A stretch of DNA of 64,000 nucleotides from an uncultured Litoreibacter sp. (GCA_947492995.1 CANLOU010000001.1:1063001-1127000), one strand, 5' to 3'; positions 19,417 through 28,977 are shown, counted from the first letter of the stretch. Program-made: numbers and translations. Notes: generated from the letters alone by a model not told the origin.

Positions 19417-19689
19417 TCAGTTTACGAGGGCGTCCATCAAGCCGGCCAGCTTGACGTCCAGGTCAGACAGCCCGTCTTTGTCATGTGTGGTCAGGCGTAC
19501 CTCTACACGATTGTACACGTTAAACCACTCTGGATGGTGGTTCAGCTTTTCGGCATGGATGGCGGCTTGGGTCATGAACCCGAATGCGCCGACAAAACTG
19601 GCAAACTTGAAGGTTTTCTCAACGGCTTTGCCGTCTGTGGTCTTGACCCAGCCATTTGCCTCCAGCGCGGATATGTCGATCTCAGTCAT
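19417..19689 (-). CDS. 4a-hydroxytetrahydrobiopterin dehydratase (pterin-4a-carbinolamine dehydratase)
   Basis: 90 residues, the full length of PCD/DCoH family proteins. The family signature [26 protein letters not shown] includes the His-His-Pro pair at the active site. It recycles pterin carbinolamine after aromatic amino acid hydroxylation. No phenylalanine hydroxylase is seen nearby, which is common for this gene in Rhodobacterales. Its start overlaps the end of the GNAT gene by 8 bp. Longer upstream readings are not conserved. Confidence 0.93.
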   Translation of the reverse strand: MTEIDISALEANGWVKTTDGKAVEKTFKFASFVGAFGFMTQAAIHAEKLNHHPEWFNVYNRVEVRLTTHDKDGLSDLDVKLAGLMDALVN

Positions 19690-20866
19690 GGTCTTCCCTT
19701 TCGGTTTTGCGGAACGGGCCGTAATCGGTGAGCATCTCGATTTCCTCGGACACGGCGTCGCGCTCCGCCTCAAGATAGCGCCCGACGGCGTCGCGGAAAC
19801 CTTCGTCCCGCAGCCAATGCAACGAATGGGTTTCCACCGGCAGGTAGCCGCGGGCCAGCTTGTGGGAGCCTTGGGCGCCCGCCTCCACGGTCGAGAGCCC
19901 CTGTTCGATGGCGTAATCAATGGCGCGGTAGTAGCACAGTTCAAAATGCAACGCCGGGTGGTCTTCGCGGCAGCCCCAGTACCGGCCATACAGCGCGTCG
20001 CGGCCGATAAAGTTCAACGCGCCCGCGACGTAGCGCCCGTCCTTTTCGGCCAAAACCAGCAACATGTCGTCGCGCATGTCGGCCTGCATCTGGTCAAAGA
20101 AGCCCCGCGTCAGGTAGGGCGTGCCCCATTTGCGCGCGCCGGTGTCTTGGTAGAACACCCAGAACGCGTCCCAATGTTCGGGGTCAATCTGGTCGCCGGT
20201 CAAACAATGGATGGTGCCGCCAAAGGCGTTGGCCTGCTTGCGTTCCTTGCGGATGTTCTTGCGTTTGCGCGCCGCCAGCGAACCCAGAAACGCGTCAAAA
20301 TCCTTGTAGCCATTGTTGCGCCAGTGAAACTGCTGGTTGGACCGGCGCATCAGCCCCATCTTGTCGCCCGCCTCGGCCTCCGCTTCGGTGCAGAAGGTGA
20401 TGTGAAGCGACGACAGCTGGTTGTTGGCCGCCAGTTGCACCGCCCCTTGGGTCAGCGCCGCCATGCCGGTCTCGTCCCAGCCTTCGCGCGTCAGAAACCG
20501 GCGCCCGGTGGCGGGCGTAAAGGGCACCGCCGCCTGCAGCTTGGGGTAATACCGCCCGCCCGCATTCTCGTAGGCATGCGCCCAGTTGTGGTCGAAGATG
20601 TATTCGCCCTGACTGTGGCTTTTGAGGTAAAGCGGCATCGCGGCGATCAGCTGGTCGTCGGCCCGCGCGAGCAGATGTTGCGGCTGCCATCCGGTGCCCG
20701 ACCCGACGGAGCCGGAAACCTCCAGCGCCCGCAGAAAACGGTAGGTGGTGAACGGGTCAACCGCCCGACCATCCGCGGATTCGGGGCAGGCGCAGGCGTC
20801 CCAATCCCCCGGCGCGATGTCGGCAAGAGAACCAAGGACCGTGATTTCGATTTCGGTGTCGCTCAT
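19682..20866 (-). CDS. GNAT / peptidogalycan biosynthesis-type protein (DUF482)
   Basis: 394 residues of the DUF482 family, which has a FemAB/GNAT-like fold. Typical blocks are [58 protein letters not shown] and, near the C-terminus, [21 protein letters not shown]. The biochemical role of the family is not established; the fold suggests acyl or aminoacyl transfer. The ATG chosen begins [14 protein letters not shown]; an in-frame extension 26 residues longer has no support. It is 55 bp downstream of the GDPD gene. Confidence 0.88.
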   Translation of the reverse strand: MSDTEIEITVLGSLADIAPGDWDACACPESADGRAVDPFTTYRFLRALEVSGSVGSGTGWQPQHLLARADDQLIAAMPLYLKSHSQGEYIFDHNWAHAYENAGGRYYPKLQAAVPFTPATGRRFLTREGWDETGMAALTQGAVQLAANNQLSSLHITFCTEAEAEAGDKMGLMRRSNQQFHWRNNGYKDFDAFLGSLAARKRKNIRKERKQANAFGGTIHCLTGDQIDPEHWDAFWVFYQDTGARKWGTPYLTRGFFDQMQADMRDDMLLVLAEKDGRYVAGALNFIGRDALYGRYWGCREDHPALHFELCYYRAIDYAIEQGLSTVEAGAQGSHKLARGYLPVETHSLHWLRDEGFRDAVGRYLEAERDAVSEEIEMLTDYGPFRKTEREDHD

Positions 20867-20921
20867 CTCGTCCGCTTTGTGTCGTGGGGTCTGTGAACAG
20901 ATGGGGTGCGCGGCCCTTTGG

Positions 20922-21674
20922 TCAAGCGGGCAGGTAGCCCTCAAACGTTATATTCTGGGCCACTTTCAGCGCCTGATCCGCCTGATCCTGCGACCGGACC
21001 GTCCAGCACAGGATGGTCGCGCCCTGCGCCTTCAGCTCCGCGACGCGGGGGCGGCTCAGGTCATCGACCTGATGGGAGATGAAGCACGCGCCGCTGCTGT
21101 CATAATCGGGGATGGCCCGCAGATGGGCGCAGGTGGCCTCGGGCAAGGGCCAGTCGGCGGGGTCGTAGCTGCTGGTCACAATCCCGCAGGGGATATCAGG
21201 CGACAGCTGCGCCATGCGCGCGGTGCTGTGGGGGTTGAACGACATCACCGCCACGTCGCCGCGGTAGTCCTTGAGGGCCTTGGCGGTCTGCTCTTCCAGC
21301 GCGCCGATATTGGGGCCCATGGCGCCGTCCTGATCTTTCAGCTCGATCAGCAGCGGCACCCGACCGGCGACCAGCTCAAGAATGGCGGGCAGCGTTTCGA
21401 TGGTGTTGGCGCTGTCAGTCAGCCTGGTCTGGCCAAGGTCGGCGGCGGCCCTTTGCCGGATCGCGCCCGCCTGCCCGGTCAGCCGCTGCATGTCGTAGTC
21501 GTGAAACACCATGGCCTGCGCGTCCGACGACAATTGCAGGTCGCATTCGATGCCGAAGCCTTTGGCAATGGCGGCCTCAAAGGCGTCGCGCGAGTTCTCG
21601 ACGATGCCGCGCGCGCGGTTGTGCAATCCGCGATGGGTGAGCGGCTGCGCCAAAAAGCTGGCGGGCAGGGTCAC
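20922..21674 (-). CDS. Glycerophosphodiester phosphodiesterase
   Basis: 250 residues of the cytosolic GDPD type without a signal peptide. Catalytic motifs are THRGLHNRARGIVENSRDAF (His-Arg and Glu-Asn), ECDLQLSSDAQAMVFHDYDMQRLTG (Glu-x-Asp and His-Asp), all present in order. It hydrolyses glycerophosphodiesters to glycerol-3-phosphate and an alcohol. The start is a GTG overlapping the RidA stop by 4 bp, so the two are coupled. The ugp uptake operon at the end of the window could supply its substrates, although it is far away. Confidence 0.9.
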   Translation of the reverse strand: MTLPASFLAQPLTHRGLHNRARGIVENSRDAFEAAIAKGFGIECDLQLSSDAQAMVFHDYDMQRLTGQAGAIRQRAAADLGQTRLTDSANTIETLPAILELVAGRVPLLIELKDQDGAMGPNIGALEEQTAKALKDYRGDVAVMSFNPHSTARMAQLSPDIPCGIVTSSYDPADWPLPEATCAHLRAIPDYDSSGACFISHQVDDLSRPRVAELKAQGATILCWTVRSQDQADQALKVAQNITFEGYLPA

Positions 21675-22138
21675 GGTTTGATCTGGAAGATGCCTTCAAT
21701 CTCCACCGCCACGTTGAAGGGCAGGGCGCCGGCGCTGACGGCTGACCGCGAGTGGCGGCCCGCGTCGCCCAGCGCTTCGACCAGAAAGTCCGAGCAGCCG
21801 TTGATGACGGCGGGCTGCTGGGTGAAGTCCTTGGTGGAATTTACAAAGCCGGTCAGTTTGACCACGCGTTCCAGCCGGTCCAGATCGCCGCCGCAGGCCG
21901 CTTTCACTTGCGCCAGCAGGCTGATCGCGCAAAGCCGCGCGGCGGCGGCCCCCTGTTCGACATCCATGTCGTCGCCCAAAACGCCTGTCACGAACCCGTC
22001 CGGCCCGTTGGAAATTTGGCCGGAGACGAACAGCAGGTTGCCGACCTGCACCGACGGCACGTAGTTGGCCGCAGGGGCCGGGGCGTCGGGCAGGGTCACG
22101 CCAAGGGCGTTGAGTTTGGTTTCAAAAGTTCCGGGCAT
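21671..22138 (-). CDS. RidA family protein (reactive intermediate deaminase)
   Basis: 155 residues, YjgF/YER057c/UK114 fold. Landmarks include NLLFVSGQISNGPDGFVTGVLGDDMDVEQGAAAARLC and the C-terminal RSAVSAGALPFNVAVEIEGIF. In the archetypal RidA the catalytic Arg sits in the sequence RxxV..xLP; the Arg of HSRSAVSAGALP is the candidate. The longer-than-usual length puts it in the YjgF-like subgroup often found with amino acid or nucleotide catabolism. It leads a GDPD gene. Confidence 0.85.
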   Translation of the reverse strand: MPGTFETKLNALGVTLPDAPAPAANYVPSVQVGNLLFVSGQISNGPDGFVTGVLGDDMDVEQGAAAARLCAISLLAQVKAACGGDLDRLERVVKLTGFVNSTKDFTQQPAVINGCSDFLVEALGDAGRHSRSAVSAGALPFNVAVEIEGIFQIKP

Positions 22139-22214
22139 GTCGGCGCCTCCGCTGGGTCTGAAAGGTCAATCGCCCGAAGGCTATCTGCGCGCCCTCCGGC
22201 GGGCAACCGGCGAT

Positions 22215-23528
22215 TTAGGTCTCGCGGAAGGCGCGGTTGAAATAGTCGCTCAAAGGTTTGAGCAGATACGCGATGGGGGAGCGGTCGTTGGTTTGAATAA
22301 ACGCGTCCACCGGCATGCCCGGCACCAGCGCCACGTCGCCCAGCCGGTTGATTTCGCCGTCGTTCAGAACCATTTCGATGCGGTAGTAGTTCTGCCCCGT
22401 TGTCTCGTTGGTGAACACGTCGCCCGAGATGTTGGACACCGTTCCAAACACTTCCGGGGTCGCGCGGGCGTCAAACGTGGCGAACCGCAGGGTGGCGGGC
22501 TGGCCCAGAAAAATCTCGTCAATGTTGAGCGGGTCAACCTGGCCGGTAATCAGCAGGGGCCGGTCCTGAGGGACAATTGACAGCAGCGGTTCTGCGGGGC
22601 GGATCACGGACCGTTCGCCAAACACCGTCAAGCCAAACACCAGCCCGGATACGGGCGCGGTGATGTCCAGCCGCGACAGTTGGTCCAGCAGGTTCAGCCG
22701 GTCTTCGCGCAGTTCGAATTCGCGGTATTGCAGGTCACGCAGCTGGGTGATGGCCTCTTCCTTGCGCTGGGTTCTCAGGCGCAAAATCTCAAGGTCGATC
22801 TCGGTGATGCGGCCTTCGCTTTCGGCGGCGGCGGCGGTCAGCTCGCCCAGTTGCCCGCGCAGTCGGGCGTCTTCCCTGCGCAGCGCCAGCACGCGGCCGG
22901 CTTGTGCCAAGCCCTTGTCCAGCAGGTCTTGTTGGGCGGTGATTTCGCTTTCCAGCAGGTCCAGTTGCAGCGCCAGGGCTTCTTGTTGGGCGCGGATCCC
23001 GTCGACCTGATTGTCGATTTGTGACTTCCGTTTCCCAAGCTGTTCGATCGCCTGCGCGTTGGCGGCAATGCGGGTGCGGAACAGACGTTCCTGCCCGTTG
23101 ATAAGTTGCTGAAGCTGCGGCCGGTTGGCCGCGTTTTCAAGAAGCAACGGGTCGGCGGTCAGGTCTTCCGCCCCGTCCCGCTCGGCTTCCAGGCGGCTGA
23201 TCCGGGCAAGGATTTCGAACAGCTGCCCCTCTGACACGGTCAGCCGGGATCGCAATTGGGTGGATTCAAGCGTCAGCAGGGTCTGGCCTTTTTCGACCCG
23301 TGCGCCTTCATTGACGTTGACGGTCGCCACGACGCCGCCGTCGGGATGTTGCACGACCTGCCGATTTTGTTCGACTTCGATCTGGCCGCTGGCAATAATC
23401 GCGCCCGCGATATTGGCCAGAAAGCCCCAGCTGCCAAAGCCCGCGACAAGAATAACCAGCGCGACGGTTCCGATCATCACCGGCAGCGTTGCGGACCACG
23501 TCCGAGCGGGGCGTTTTTGATCGCTCAT
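22215..23528 (-). CDS. Type I secretion membrane fusion protein (HlyD/PrtE family)
   Basis: 437 residues. A single N-terminal membrane helix (about 17-38) is followed by a lipoyl-like half (GVVATVNVNEGARVEKGQ), a long coiled coil rich in Leu/Gln/Glu (about 95-280) and a second beta-barrel half ending in the HlyD motif LVPGMPVDAFIQTNDRSPIAYLLKPL. It would connect the inner-membrane ABC exporter to an outer-membrane channel. Its ATG overlaps the ABC gene stop. No TolC-like gene or RTX substrate is visible in the window. Confidence 0.92.
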   Translation of the reverse strand: MSDQKRPARTWSATLPVMIGTVALVILVAGFGSWGFLANIAGAIIASGQIEVEQNRQVVQHPDGGVVATVNVNEGARVEKGQTLLTLESTQLRSRLTVSEGQLFEILARISRLEAERDGAEDLTADPLLLENAANRPQLQQLINGQERLFRTRIAANAQAIEQLGKRKSQIDNQVDGIRAQQEALALQLDLLESEITAQQDLLDKGLAQAGRVLALRREDARLRGQLGELTAAAAESEGRITEIDLEILRLRTQRKEEAITQLRDLQYREFELREDRLNLLDQLSRLDITAPVSGLVFGLTVFGERSVIRPAEPLLSIVPQDRPLLITGQVDPLNIDEIFLGQPATLRFATFDARATPEVFGTVSNISGDVFTNETTGQNYYRIEMVLNDGEINRLGDVALVPGMPVDAFIQTNDRSPIAYLLKPLSDYFNRAFRET

Positions 23529-25261
23529 GTGATGCCTCCCGGTTCCGGTTTCTTGCCAATCTTGGCATGGTTTTGAACGGTACTTTTCAGCACTTCATCG
23601 CGCGGCCCAAAGGCCCGGCGCATGCCGCCATCCAGCACCAGAAGCGTTTCGCATTCGCGGATGGCAGATGGGCGGTGCGCCATGATGATGACCGACCGGC
23701 CTTCCGATTTCATGGTGCGGATCGCCGTGTTCAACGCGTTTGAGCCGTCATTGTCGAGGTTGGCATTCGGTTCATCAAGCACAAGGATCGCAGGCTCGCC
23801 GTAAAGCGCCCGCGCCAGACCGATGCGTTGCAATTCGCCGCCTGACAACCGCCCCCGCGCCGCCGACACCGGCGTGTCATAGCCTTGGGGCTGGCGCAGG
23901 ATCAGGTCATGCGCCGCCGCTTTTTTGGCGGCACTTATGATGTCTTCGGGCCGGGCATCGGGGTTCAGCCGCGCGATATTGTCCCCAATTGTGCCATCAA
24001 ACAGCGTGACCTTTTGCGGAAGGTAGCCGATATGGTCGCCCAAAACGTCCGGGTCGTATTGGTCAATGGCCGCGCCATCCAAACGGATTTTGCCGCCCGC
24101 GGCGGGCCAGACCCCGGTCAGGGCTTTTGCCAGGGTGGATTTGCCCGCACCTGACGGGCCAATGACGCCCATCGCCTGGCCCGGCTGCAGGTCAAATGAC
24201 AGCATGCGCAGCGTGGCCTGTTTCTCGCCGGGCGGGATGATTGTGACCTGTTCTGCCACCAACTTGGCCGCAGGTTTTGGCAAGGGCGTGCGATTGGGCA
24301 GTTCGGCCACTTCGGACAAAAGCGCCATCAGGCTTTGCCAGCCAAGTTGGGCGCGCTGGACAAGCGCCCACTGCCCGACGGCCATTTCAATGGGGGCCAA
24401 CGCGCGGCCCAGCAAGATAGAGCCCGCGATCATGGCGCCCGCCGTCATCTCGTTTTGCAAGACCAGATATGCGCCCAGCCCCAACATCGCCGATTGCAGG
24501 AACAGGCGCATGGTTTTGGTCATCGCCGTGATCGACCCGGCGCGGTCGCTTTTGGTCAAAGAGCTGTCCAGCGCCAAAGTGCGCACTTTTTGCCACCGGT
24601 CAAAGCTGGCCTTGCGCATGCCGAGGCCTTGCACGATCTCGGTCTCGTCCATGATTTCGTCGCTCAGCCGGTGGGCTTGCACCGAATTGATGCTGGCATC
24701 AAGCTGTGGTTGCCGCGTGATGCGCTGGTTCACAAGGGTCAGCAGGATCAGCACGGTGCCGCCGCCCAGCGCAAGGTACCCCAGCCATGGGTGGAAAATG
24801 AAAATGGCCGCCAGAAACAGCGGGGTCCACGGCATGTCGAACAGGGCCAGCAGCGCGGGGGAGGACAGAAGGGTTTGCACCGATTCCAGGTCGCGCAGGC
24901 CCGATTTGGTGTCGCTGGCGCTGGGCGCCAGGTTGGATTTGCGCAGCATGGCGGTGAACACGCGGCGGTCCAGCCGGTCTTGGAACCTTGCACCGACCCG
25001 TGCCAGCACGCGGCCACGGGCGTAGTCCAATATCCCCATCATCGCGTACAGAAACGCCACCAATATAGAGAGCGCGATCAGCGTCTCCTCCGACCGGCTG
25101 CCCAGCACGCGGTCATAGACCTGCAGCATGTACAATGGCCCGGTCAGCATCAGCAAATTTACGAATATACTGAAAATGAAGGCGGCCCAGAACAAATGCC
25201 GGCTTTCGCGCCGCGCGTTTACCAGCTCTGTTCGCCCCGAATGGAGTGCGTCCTGTCTCAC
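23525..25261 (-). CDS. Type I secretion ABC transporter (PrtD/HlyB-like), permease plus ATPase
   Basis: 578 residues. The N-terminal half has six membrane helices (starting FWAAFIFSIFVNLLMLTGPLYMLQVYDRV). The ATPase has Walker A GPSGAGKSTLAKAL, the signature LSGGELQRIGLARAL and Walker B ILVLDEPNANLD. The YMLQVYDRVLGSRS segment is characteristic of PrtD/AprD type I exporters, and no C39 peptidase domain is present. It should power the export of RTX-type proteins with a C-terminal uncleaved signal. The start is a GTG. The 178 bp upstream contain the promoter region shared with the divergent mlaA. Confidence 0.92.
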   Translation of the reverse strand: MRQDALHSGRTELVNARRESRHLFWAAFIFSIFVNLLMLTGPLYMLQVYDRVLGSRSEETLIALSILVAFLYAMMGILDYARGRVLARVGARFQDRLDRRVFTAMLRKSNLAPSASDTKSGLRDLESVQTLLSSPALLALFDMPWTPLFLAAIFIFHPWLGYLALGGGTVLILLTLVNQRITRQPQLDASINSVQAHRLSDEIMDETEIVQGLGMRKASFDRWQKVRTLALDSSLTKSDRAGSITAMTKTMRLFLQSAMLGLGAYLVLQNEMTAGAMIAGSILLGRALAPIEMAVGQWALVQRAQLGWQSLMALLSEVAELPNRTPLPKPAAKLVAEQVTIIPPGEKQATLRMLSFDLQPGQAMGVIGPSGAGKSTLAKALTGVWPAAGGKIRLDGAAIDQYDPDVLGDHIGYLPQKVTLFDGTIGDNIARLNPDARPEDIISAAKKAAAHDLILRQPQGYDTPVSAARGRLSGGELQRIGLARALYGEPAILVLDEPNANLDNDGSNALNTAIRTMKSEGRSVIIMAHRPSAIRECETLLVLDGGMRRAFGPRDEVLKSTVQNHAKIGKKPEPGGIT

Positions 25262-25290
25262 GATATTCAGCCCTTAGCGCGCTTATTATT

Positions 25291-25314
25291 TTGGCCGGAA
25301 GTTATCACGGCCAA
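25291..25314. promoter_or_regulatory. 7-bp inverted repeat in the T1SS / mlaA divergent promoter region
   Basis: TTGGCCG, spacer GAAGTTATCA, CGGCCAA. It lies 30 bp upstream of the type I secretion genes and 126 bp upstream of mlaA. It could be a regulator site; no named binding protein can be assigned. Confidence 0.35.
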
Positions 25315-25439
25315 TGTGCCGCGCAAACACCTATCCTGAAATCATTATCAGATCGTGTCTTGCAACTCGGACGATACTGACCAAGTCTGCATAAAAGTCT
25401 ACAAACTGTTGCCAAACTTTCAGAAAAATTGAGCGAAAA

Positions 25440-26201
25440 GTGCATATTCCTGTTGTCTTCCATCTCGCGAAAGTCCCGCTTGCCGTCGCGCTGACCGTCG
25501 GTCTTGCCTTGTCCGCGTGTACGCCTGCCCCGACCGCAGTCGGGTTCGCAGACCCCTTTGAGGCGTCAAACCGCAAAGTTCACAATGTGAACCGCGCTTT
25601 GGACAAGGCCATCGTGCGGCCGGTGGCAAACGGTTACGGCAAGGGGGCGCCGAGGCCGGTGCGCGAAAGCGTCAGCAACTTCGCCTCCAACCTTGGGCTG
25701 CCCGGAACGGTGCTCAACAACCTGCTGCAGTTCCGCATCGAAGAGGCCGGGTCCAACACGTTCCGGTTTCTGGTCAATTCCACCTTCGGGTTTGCAGGGG
25801 TCTTTGACGTGGCCACCGAGGCCGGCATTGCGCCCGACCCAAGCGACTTTGGCGAAACGTTGCACGTGTGGGGCGTCAAGGAAGGCTCCTATGTCGAGCT
25901 GCCGTTGTTGGGGCCCAGCACGTCGCGTGCCGCCTTTGGCAGGGTTGTGGATGCCGTGACAAACCCGCTGAACTTTGCGGTCGAGGGCGGGGACCGGGCG
26001 GCGGTGTCCTCGACGGGTGTGCTGGCCCGGTTCGGGGACCGCTACCAATACCGCGATCTGGTGGATTCCATCCTGTATGAAAGCGAGGACAGCTATGCGC
26101 AGGCACGGCTTCTTTACTTGCAAAACCGCCGCTTCCAATTAAGTGGGGATGCACAGCCAGACTATTCTGACCCCTACGAGGACGTCTATGGAACGGAATG
26201 A
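25440..26201 (+). CDS. mlaA: MlaA/VacJ family outer-membrane lipoprotein
   Basis: 253 residues. The signal peptide ends in the lipobox LSAC (LALSACTPA), giving an N-terminal lipidated Cys. The VacJ motif follows: DPFEASNRKVHNVNRALDKAIVRPVANGY and the helix FRFLVNSTFGFAGVFDVATEAG. In E. coli MlaA sits in the outer membrane and removes misplaced phospholipids from the outer leaflet, handing them to MlaC. The start is a GTG. It overlaps the downstream mlaC start by 14 bp. The mlaFED ABC transporter is not in the window. Confidence 0.93.
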   Translation: MHIPVVFHLAKVPLAVALTVGLALSACTPAPTAVGFADPFEASNRKVHNVNRALDKAIVRPVANGYGKGAPRPVRESVSNFASNLGLPGTVLNNLLQFRIEEAGSNTFRFLVNSTFGFAGVFDVATEAGIAPDPSDFGETLHVWGVKEGSYVELPLLGPSTSRAAFGRVVDAVTNPLNFAVEGGDRAAVSSTGVLARFGDRYQYRDLVDSILYESEDSYAQARLLYLQNRRFQLSGDAQPDYSDPYEDVYGTE

Positions 26202-26793
26202 TACCTTGAACCGCCGCCTGTTTTTGGCAGGCGTTGCGGCAACCACCGGCGTCGCGGCCTCGCCGTCTTTCGCGCTTTCGGGCGGGCAGGCAGAGCAGCT
26301 GGTGACCAGCGCCGTGAATGACATCAACCAGATCATCGCGTCGGGGAAGTCGCAAAACGCGATGCTGCGCGATTTTGACCGGGTGTTCGGGCGCTATGCG
26401 GATGTGAACATCATCGCGCTGACCACGTTGGGGGCCGCCCGCCGGTCCGCATCCAACGCCGAGGTCAGCGCCTATGTCAAAGCGTTCCGTGGCTACTTCA
26501 CCCGCAAATACGGGCGTCGGTTCAACGAGTTCGTGGGCGGGCAGATCACCGTCAACGGGTCGCGCAAATCCAAAAGCAACATCGAGGTGCAGTCGACCGC
26601 CAAGCTGCGGGGCTCTGCGCCATTCAGTGTCAGCTGGCTGGTGTCGGATCGCAGCGGGTCGCCGAAGATCTTCAACATCATCATCGAGGGCGTGAACACG
26701 CTGACCTCGGAGCGTGCTGAAATCGGCGCAATGCTGGACCGCCGCGGCGGCGATATAGGCCGGTTGACGGCCGACCTTGCGAAGGCCGGTTAG
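26188..26793 (+). CDS. mlaC: MlaC/Ttg2D family periplasmic phospholipid carrier
   Basis: 201 residues. The N-terminus contains NRRLFLAGVAATTGVAASPSFA, a twin-arginine-type signal (RRLFLAG) with an AxA cleavage site; E. coli MlaC uses Sec. The mature part matches the Tol_Tol_Ttg2 domain (AYVKAFRGYFTRKYGRRFNEFVG and SWLVSDRSGSPKIFNIIIEGVN). It would carry phospholipids between MlaA and the inner membrane. Translation is coupled to mlaA through a 14-bp overlap. Its stop is 3 bp from that of the convergent penicillin-binding protein gene, with no room for a separate terminator. Confidence 0.9.
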   Translation: MERNDTLNRRLFLAGVAATTGVAASPSFALSGGQAEQLVTSAVNDINQIIASGKSQNAMLRDFDRVFGRYADVNIIALTTLGAARRSASNAEVSAYVKAFRGYFTRKYGRRFNEFVGGQITVNGSRKSKSNIEVQSTAKLRGSAPFSVSWLVSDRSGSPKIFNIIIEGVNTLTSERAEIGAMLDRRGGDIGRLTADLAKAG

Positions 26794-26796
26794 GAC

Positions 26797-28977
26797 CTAG
26801 TTCCCGAAAATTCTGCCAAGCACATCAAGGATGACATCCTCGGTGGTTTGACGGCGTTGTTGTCTTTGCGGTTGGCGTTGCTGCTGGCGGGGGGCCTGCG
26901 CCGTGGTTTGCTCCGGCTGGACGGGTTGCACGCGTGGCGGCTTGGCGGGGCGGATCATCGGCAACGGGGTCACTGGTTCGCCCGCGCTGACGCGCACCAT
27001 GGTTTCGCGCCAGATGTCAGCCGGCAGCCCGCCGCCCGTGACGCCTTTCAGCGGGGTGTTGTCGTCATAGCCCATCCAGACGCCCACCACATAGTTGGCG
27101 GTGAAGCCGATGAACCACGCGTCTTTGGCGGCATTTGTTGTGCCAGTCTTGCCAGCGACCTCGCGGTCTTCCAGCCGCGCGCGCTGGCCAGTACCATCTT
27201 GCACCACCCGATGCATCATATAGATTAACTGTTCGGCGGCCTGCGGGGTAATCACACGCTCGCCAAGCCCGCCCTCTTTGCCCATTAATGGCTGGTCGTC
27301 GCCTTTCAGGCGCAGTTCGGTCAGCCCGTAGGGCTTCACTGCGTTGCCACCATTCAGGATGCCCGCATAGGCGCCGGTCATTTCCAGCAGGGTGCTTTCC
27401 GACGCACCAAGCGCCAAGGCGGGTCCATCGGCCAACGCGTTGTCGATGCCAAAACGGGTCGCCACGTCCCGTACATTGTCACGTCCTACGGCTTCGGACA
27501 CTTTGACGGCAACGGTGTTGATCGATTTGGCCAGCGCGTCGGTCAGGGTCATCATTCCATTGTATTTGCGTGTGTAGTTTTCGGGGCACCATTTGCCGGA
27601 GCCAGGGATGTTTATGCAGTAGGCCTCATCTTCGACTTCTGAGTCGTATTGGAACCCCAAATCCATCGCAGTGGCGTAAACGAAGGGTTTGAACGCCGAT
27701 CCGGTCTGCCGTTTGGCATCTGTCGCACGGTTGAAGCCGCCGGTGACTTTCTCCCGGCCGCCGACCATGGCGCGCACGGCACCGTCGGCTGACATCACCA
27801 CAATTGCCGCTTCCGCTTTTGATCCGGCGCTGACCTTGGTCTCAAAGACAAAGTCCAACGCCTCCTCGGCGGCGGTTTGCAGCCGGTTGTCGAAGGTCGA
27901 GCTGATGATGACGTCTTCGGTCGTGTCACGCGTCAAAAACGACGGGGCGCTGTCCATCACCCAGCTGACAAAGAACCCGCCCGCCCTTGCAGCGGCGGCT
28001 TTCGACAGGCTGGCGGGGGCCGCGTTGGCGGCGGCTTCCTCGGCAGAGGTGATGTAGCCCTGTTCGCGCATCAGGCGCAAAACGGTGGCGGCGCGGTCGC
28101 GGGCGCGTTGCAGGTTGCCGGTCGGCGCATAGCGCGATGGCGCGGGCAAAACGCCCGCCAGCATGGCGGCTTCGGGGATGTTCACGGCGGCTGCGGGCTT
28201 GCCAAAGTAGTTTTGGGACGCGGCCTCGAACCCGCGCGCCCCGCCGCCCAGATAGGCCCGGTTCATGTAGATCGACAGGATGTCGTCCTTGGAATACTTG
28301 GCCTCCATCGCAAGGGCGAACAGCGCCTCCTTGCCTTTGCGGGCGAGGGTGGTGCGGCGGCAATCGGCCTCGTACTCGGCTTCGGTCTTCCATTTGGCGG
28401 GGTCGTATTGCACGCCCAGACACAGCAATTTTGCGGTTTGCTGCGTGATGGTGGACCCGCCATGCCCCTGCCATGGCTTGCGCCCTTCGCGCATGTTGAT
28501 GCGCATCGCGGACGCGATGCCGCGCGGGCTTACGCCAAGGTGGCGGTAAAAGCGTTTGTCCTCGGCTGCGACGATGCCGTTCTTCAGCGCCGGGGCTACG
28601 GATTGCGCATTTACAGGGCCGCCAAACTGGTCGCCGCGCCGCGCGAAGACCACGCCTTTACGGTCCAGCAAGGTGACAGAGCCACGGGTGCGGCCGTCCA
28701 GCAGCGTGTCGAGTTCGGGCAAGGTGGTGTAGGTGTAGCCGACCGCGGCCAGCAAAAGCAGGAAGGCCACGGCGGAAACCCGCCACGTGAAGCCCCAGAT
28801 GAGGCGGAACAGGAAAATGAACGGTGCCAGAATCCAGCCGATGATGCCGCGCTTCTTGGGCGCGCGCCGTTTCGCGGGTTTACGTTTGGCAGGTTTTGCC
28901 TTGGCCGCCGGTTTGGCTTTGGCCTTGGTGTAGCGCTTATCGGCCACTAATGGCTTGCGTTTGCCCGTGTTGCTCAT
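26797..28977 (-). CDS. Class A penicillin-binding protein (PBP1A family)
   Basis: 726 residues. A Lys/Ala/Pro-rich cytoplasmic tail (about 1-45) precedes one membrane helix (about 65-85). The glycosyltransferase domain (GT51) contains EDKRFYRHLGVSPRGI and GGSTITQQTAKLL with its catalytic Glu. The transpeptidase domain has the active Ser in GSAFKPF, SxN in SINTVAVK and the KTGTT motif. A Pro/Gln-rich C-terminal tail (RQQQRQPQRQQRRQ) is unusual and low in complexity. The protein polymerises and cross-links peptidoglycan at the inner membrane. The ATG after GAGCAGG is used; a reading 39 residues longer is not supported. Confidence 0.93.
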   Translation of the reverse strand: MSNTGKRKPLVADKRYTKAKAKPAAKAKPAKRKPAKRRAPKKRGIIGWILAPFIFLFRLIWGFTWRVSAVAFLLLLAAVGYTYTTLPELDTLLDGRTRGSVTLLDRKGVVFARRGDQFGGPVNAQSVAPALKNGIVAAEDKRFYRHLGVSPRGIASAMRINMREGRKPWQGHGGSTITQQTAKLLCLGVQYDPAKWKTEAEYEADCRRTTLARKGKEALFALAMEAKYSKDDILSIYMNRAYLGGGARGFEAASQNYFGKPAAAVNIPEAAMLAGVLPAPSRYAPTGNLQRARDRAATVLRLMREQGYITSAEEAAANAAPASLSKAAAARAGGFFVSWVMDSAPSFLTRDTTEDVIISSTFDNRLQTAAEEALDFVFETKVSAGSKAEAAIVVMSADGAVRAMVGGREKVTGGFNRATDAKRQTGSAFKPFVYATAMDLGFQYDSEVEDEAYCINIPGSGKWCPENYTRKYNGMMTLTDALAKSINTVAVKVSEAVGRDNVRDVATRFGIDNALADGPALALGASESTLLEMTGAYAGILNGGNAVKPYGLTELRLKGDDQPLMGKEGGLGERVITPQAAEQLIYMMHRVVQDGTGQRARLEDREVAGKTGTTNAAKDAWFIGFTANYVVGVWMGYDDNTPLKGVTGGGLPADIWRETMVRVSAGEPVTPLPMIRPAKPPRVQPVQPEQTTAQAPRQQQRQPQRQQRRQTTEDVILDVLGRIFGN

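Noticed and set aside
18746-20896. 716-codon open frame on the plus strand
   Set aside because: Antisense to the MscS, pterin dehydratase and GNAT genes, all of which have clear family motifs. A GC-rich shadow frame.
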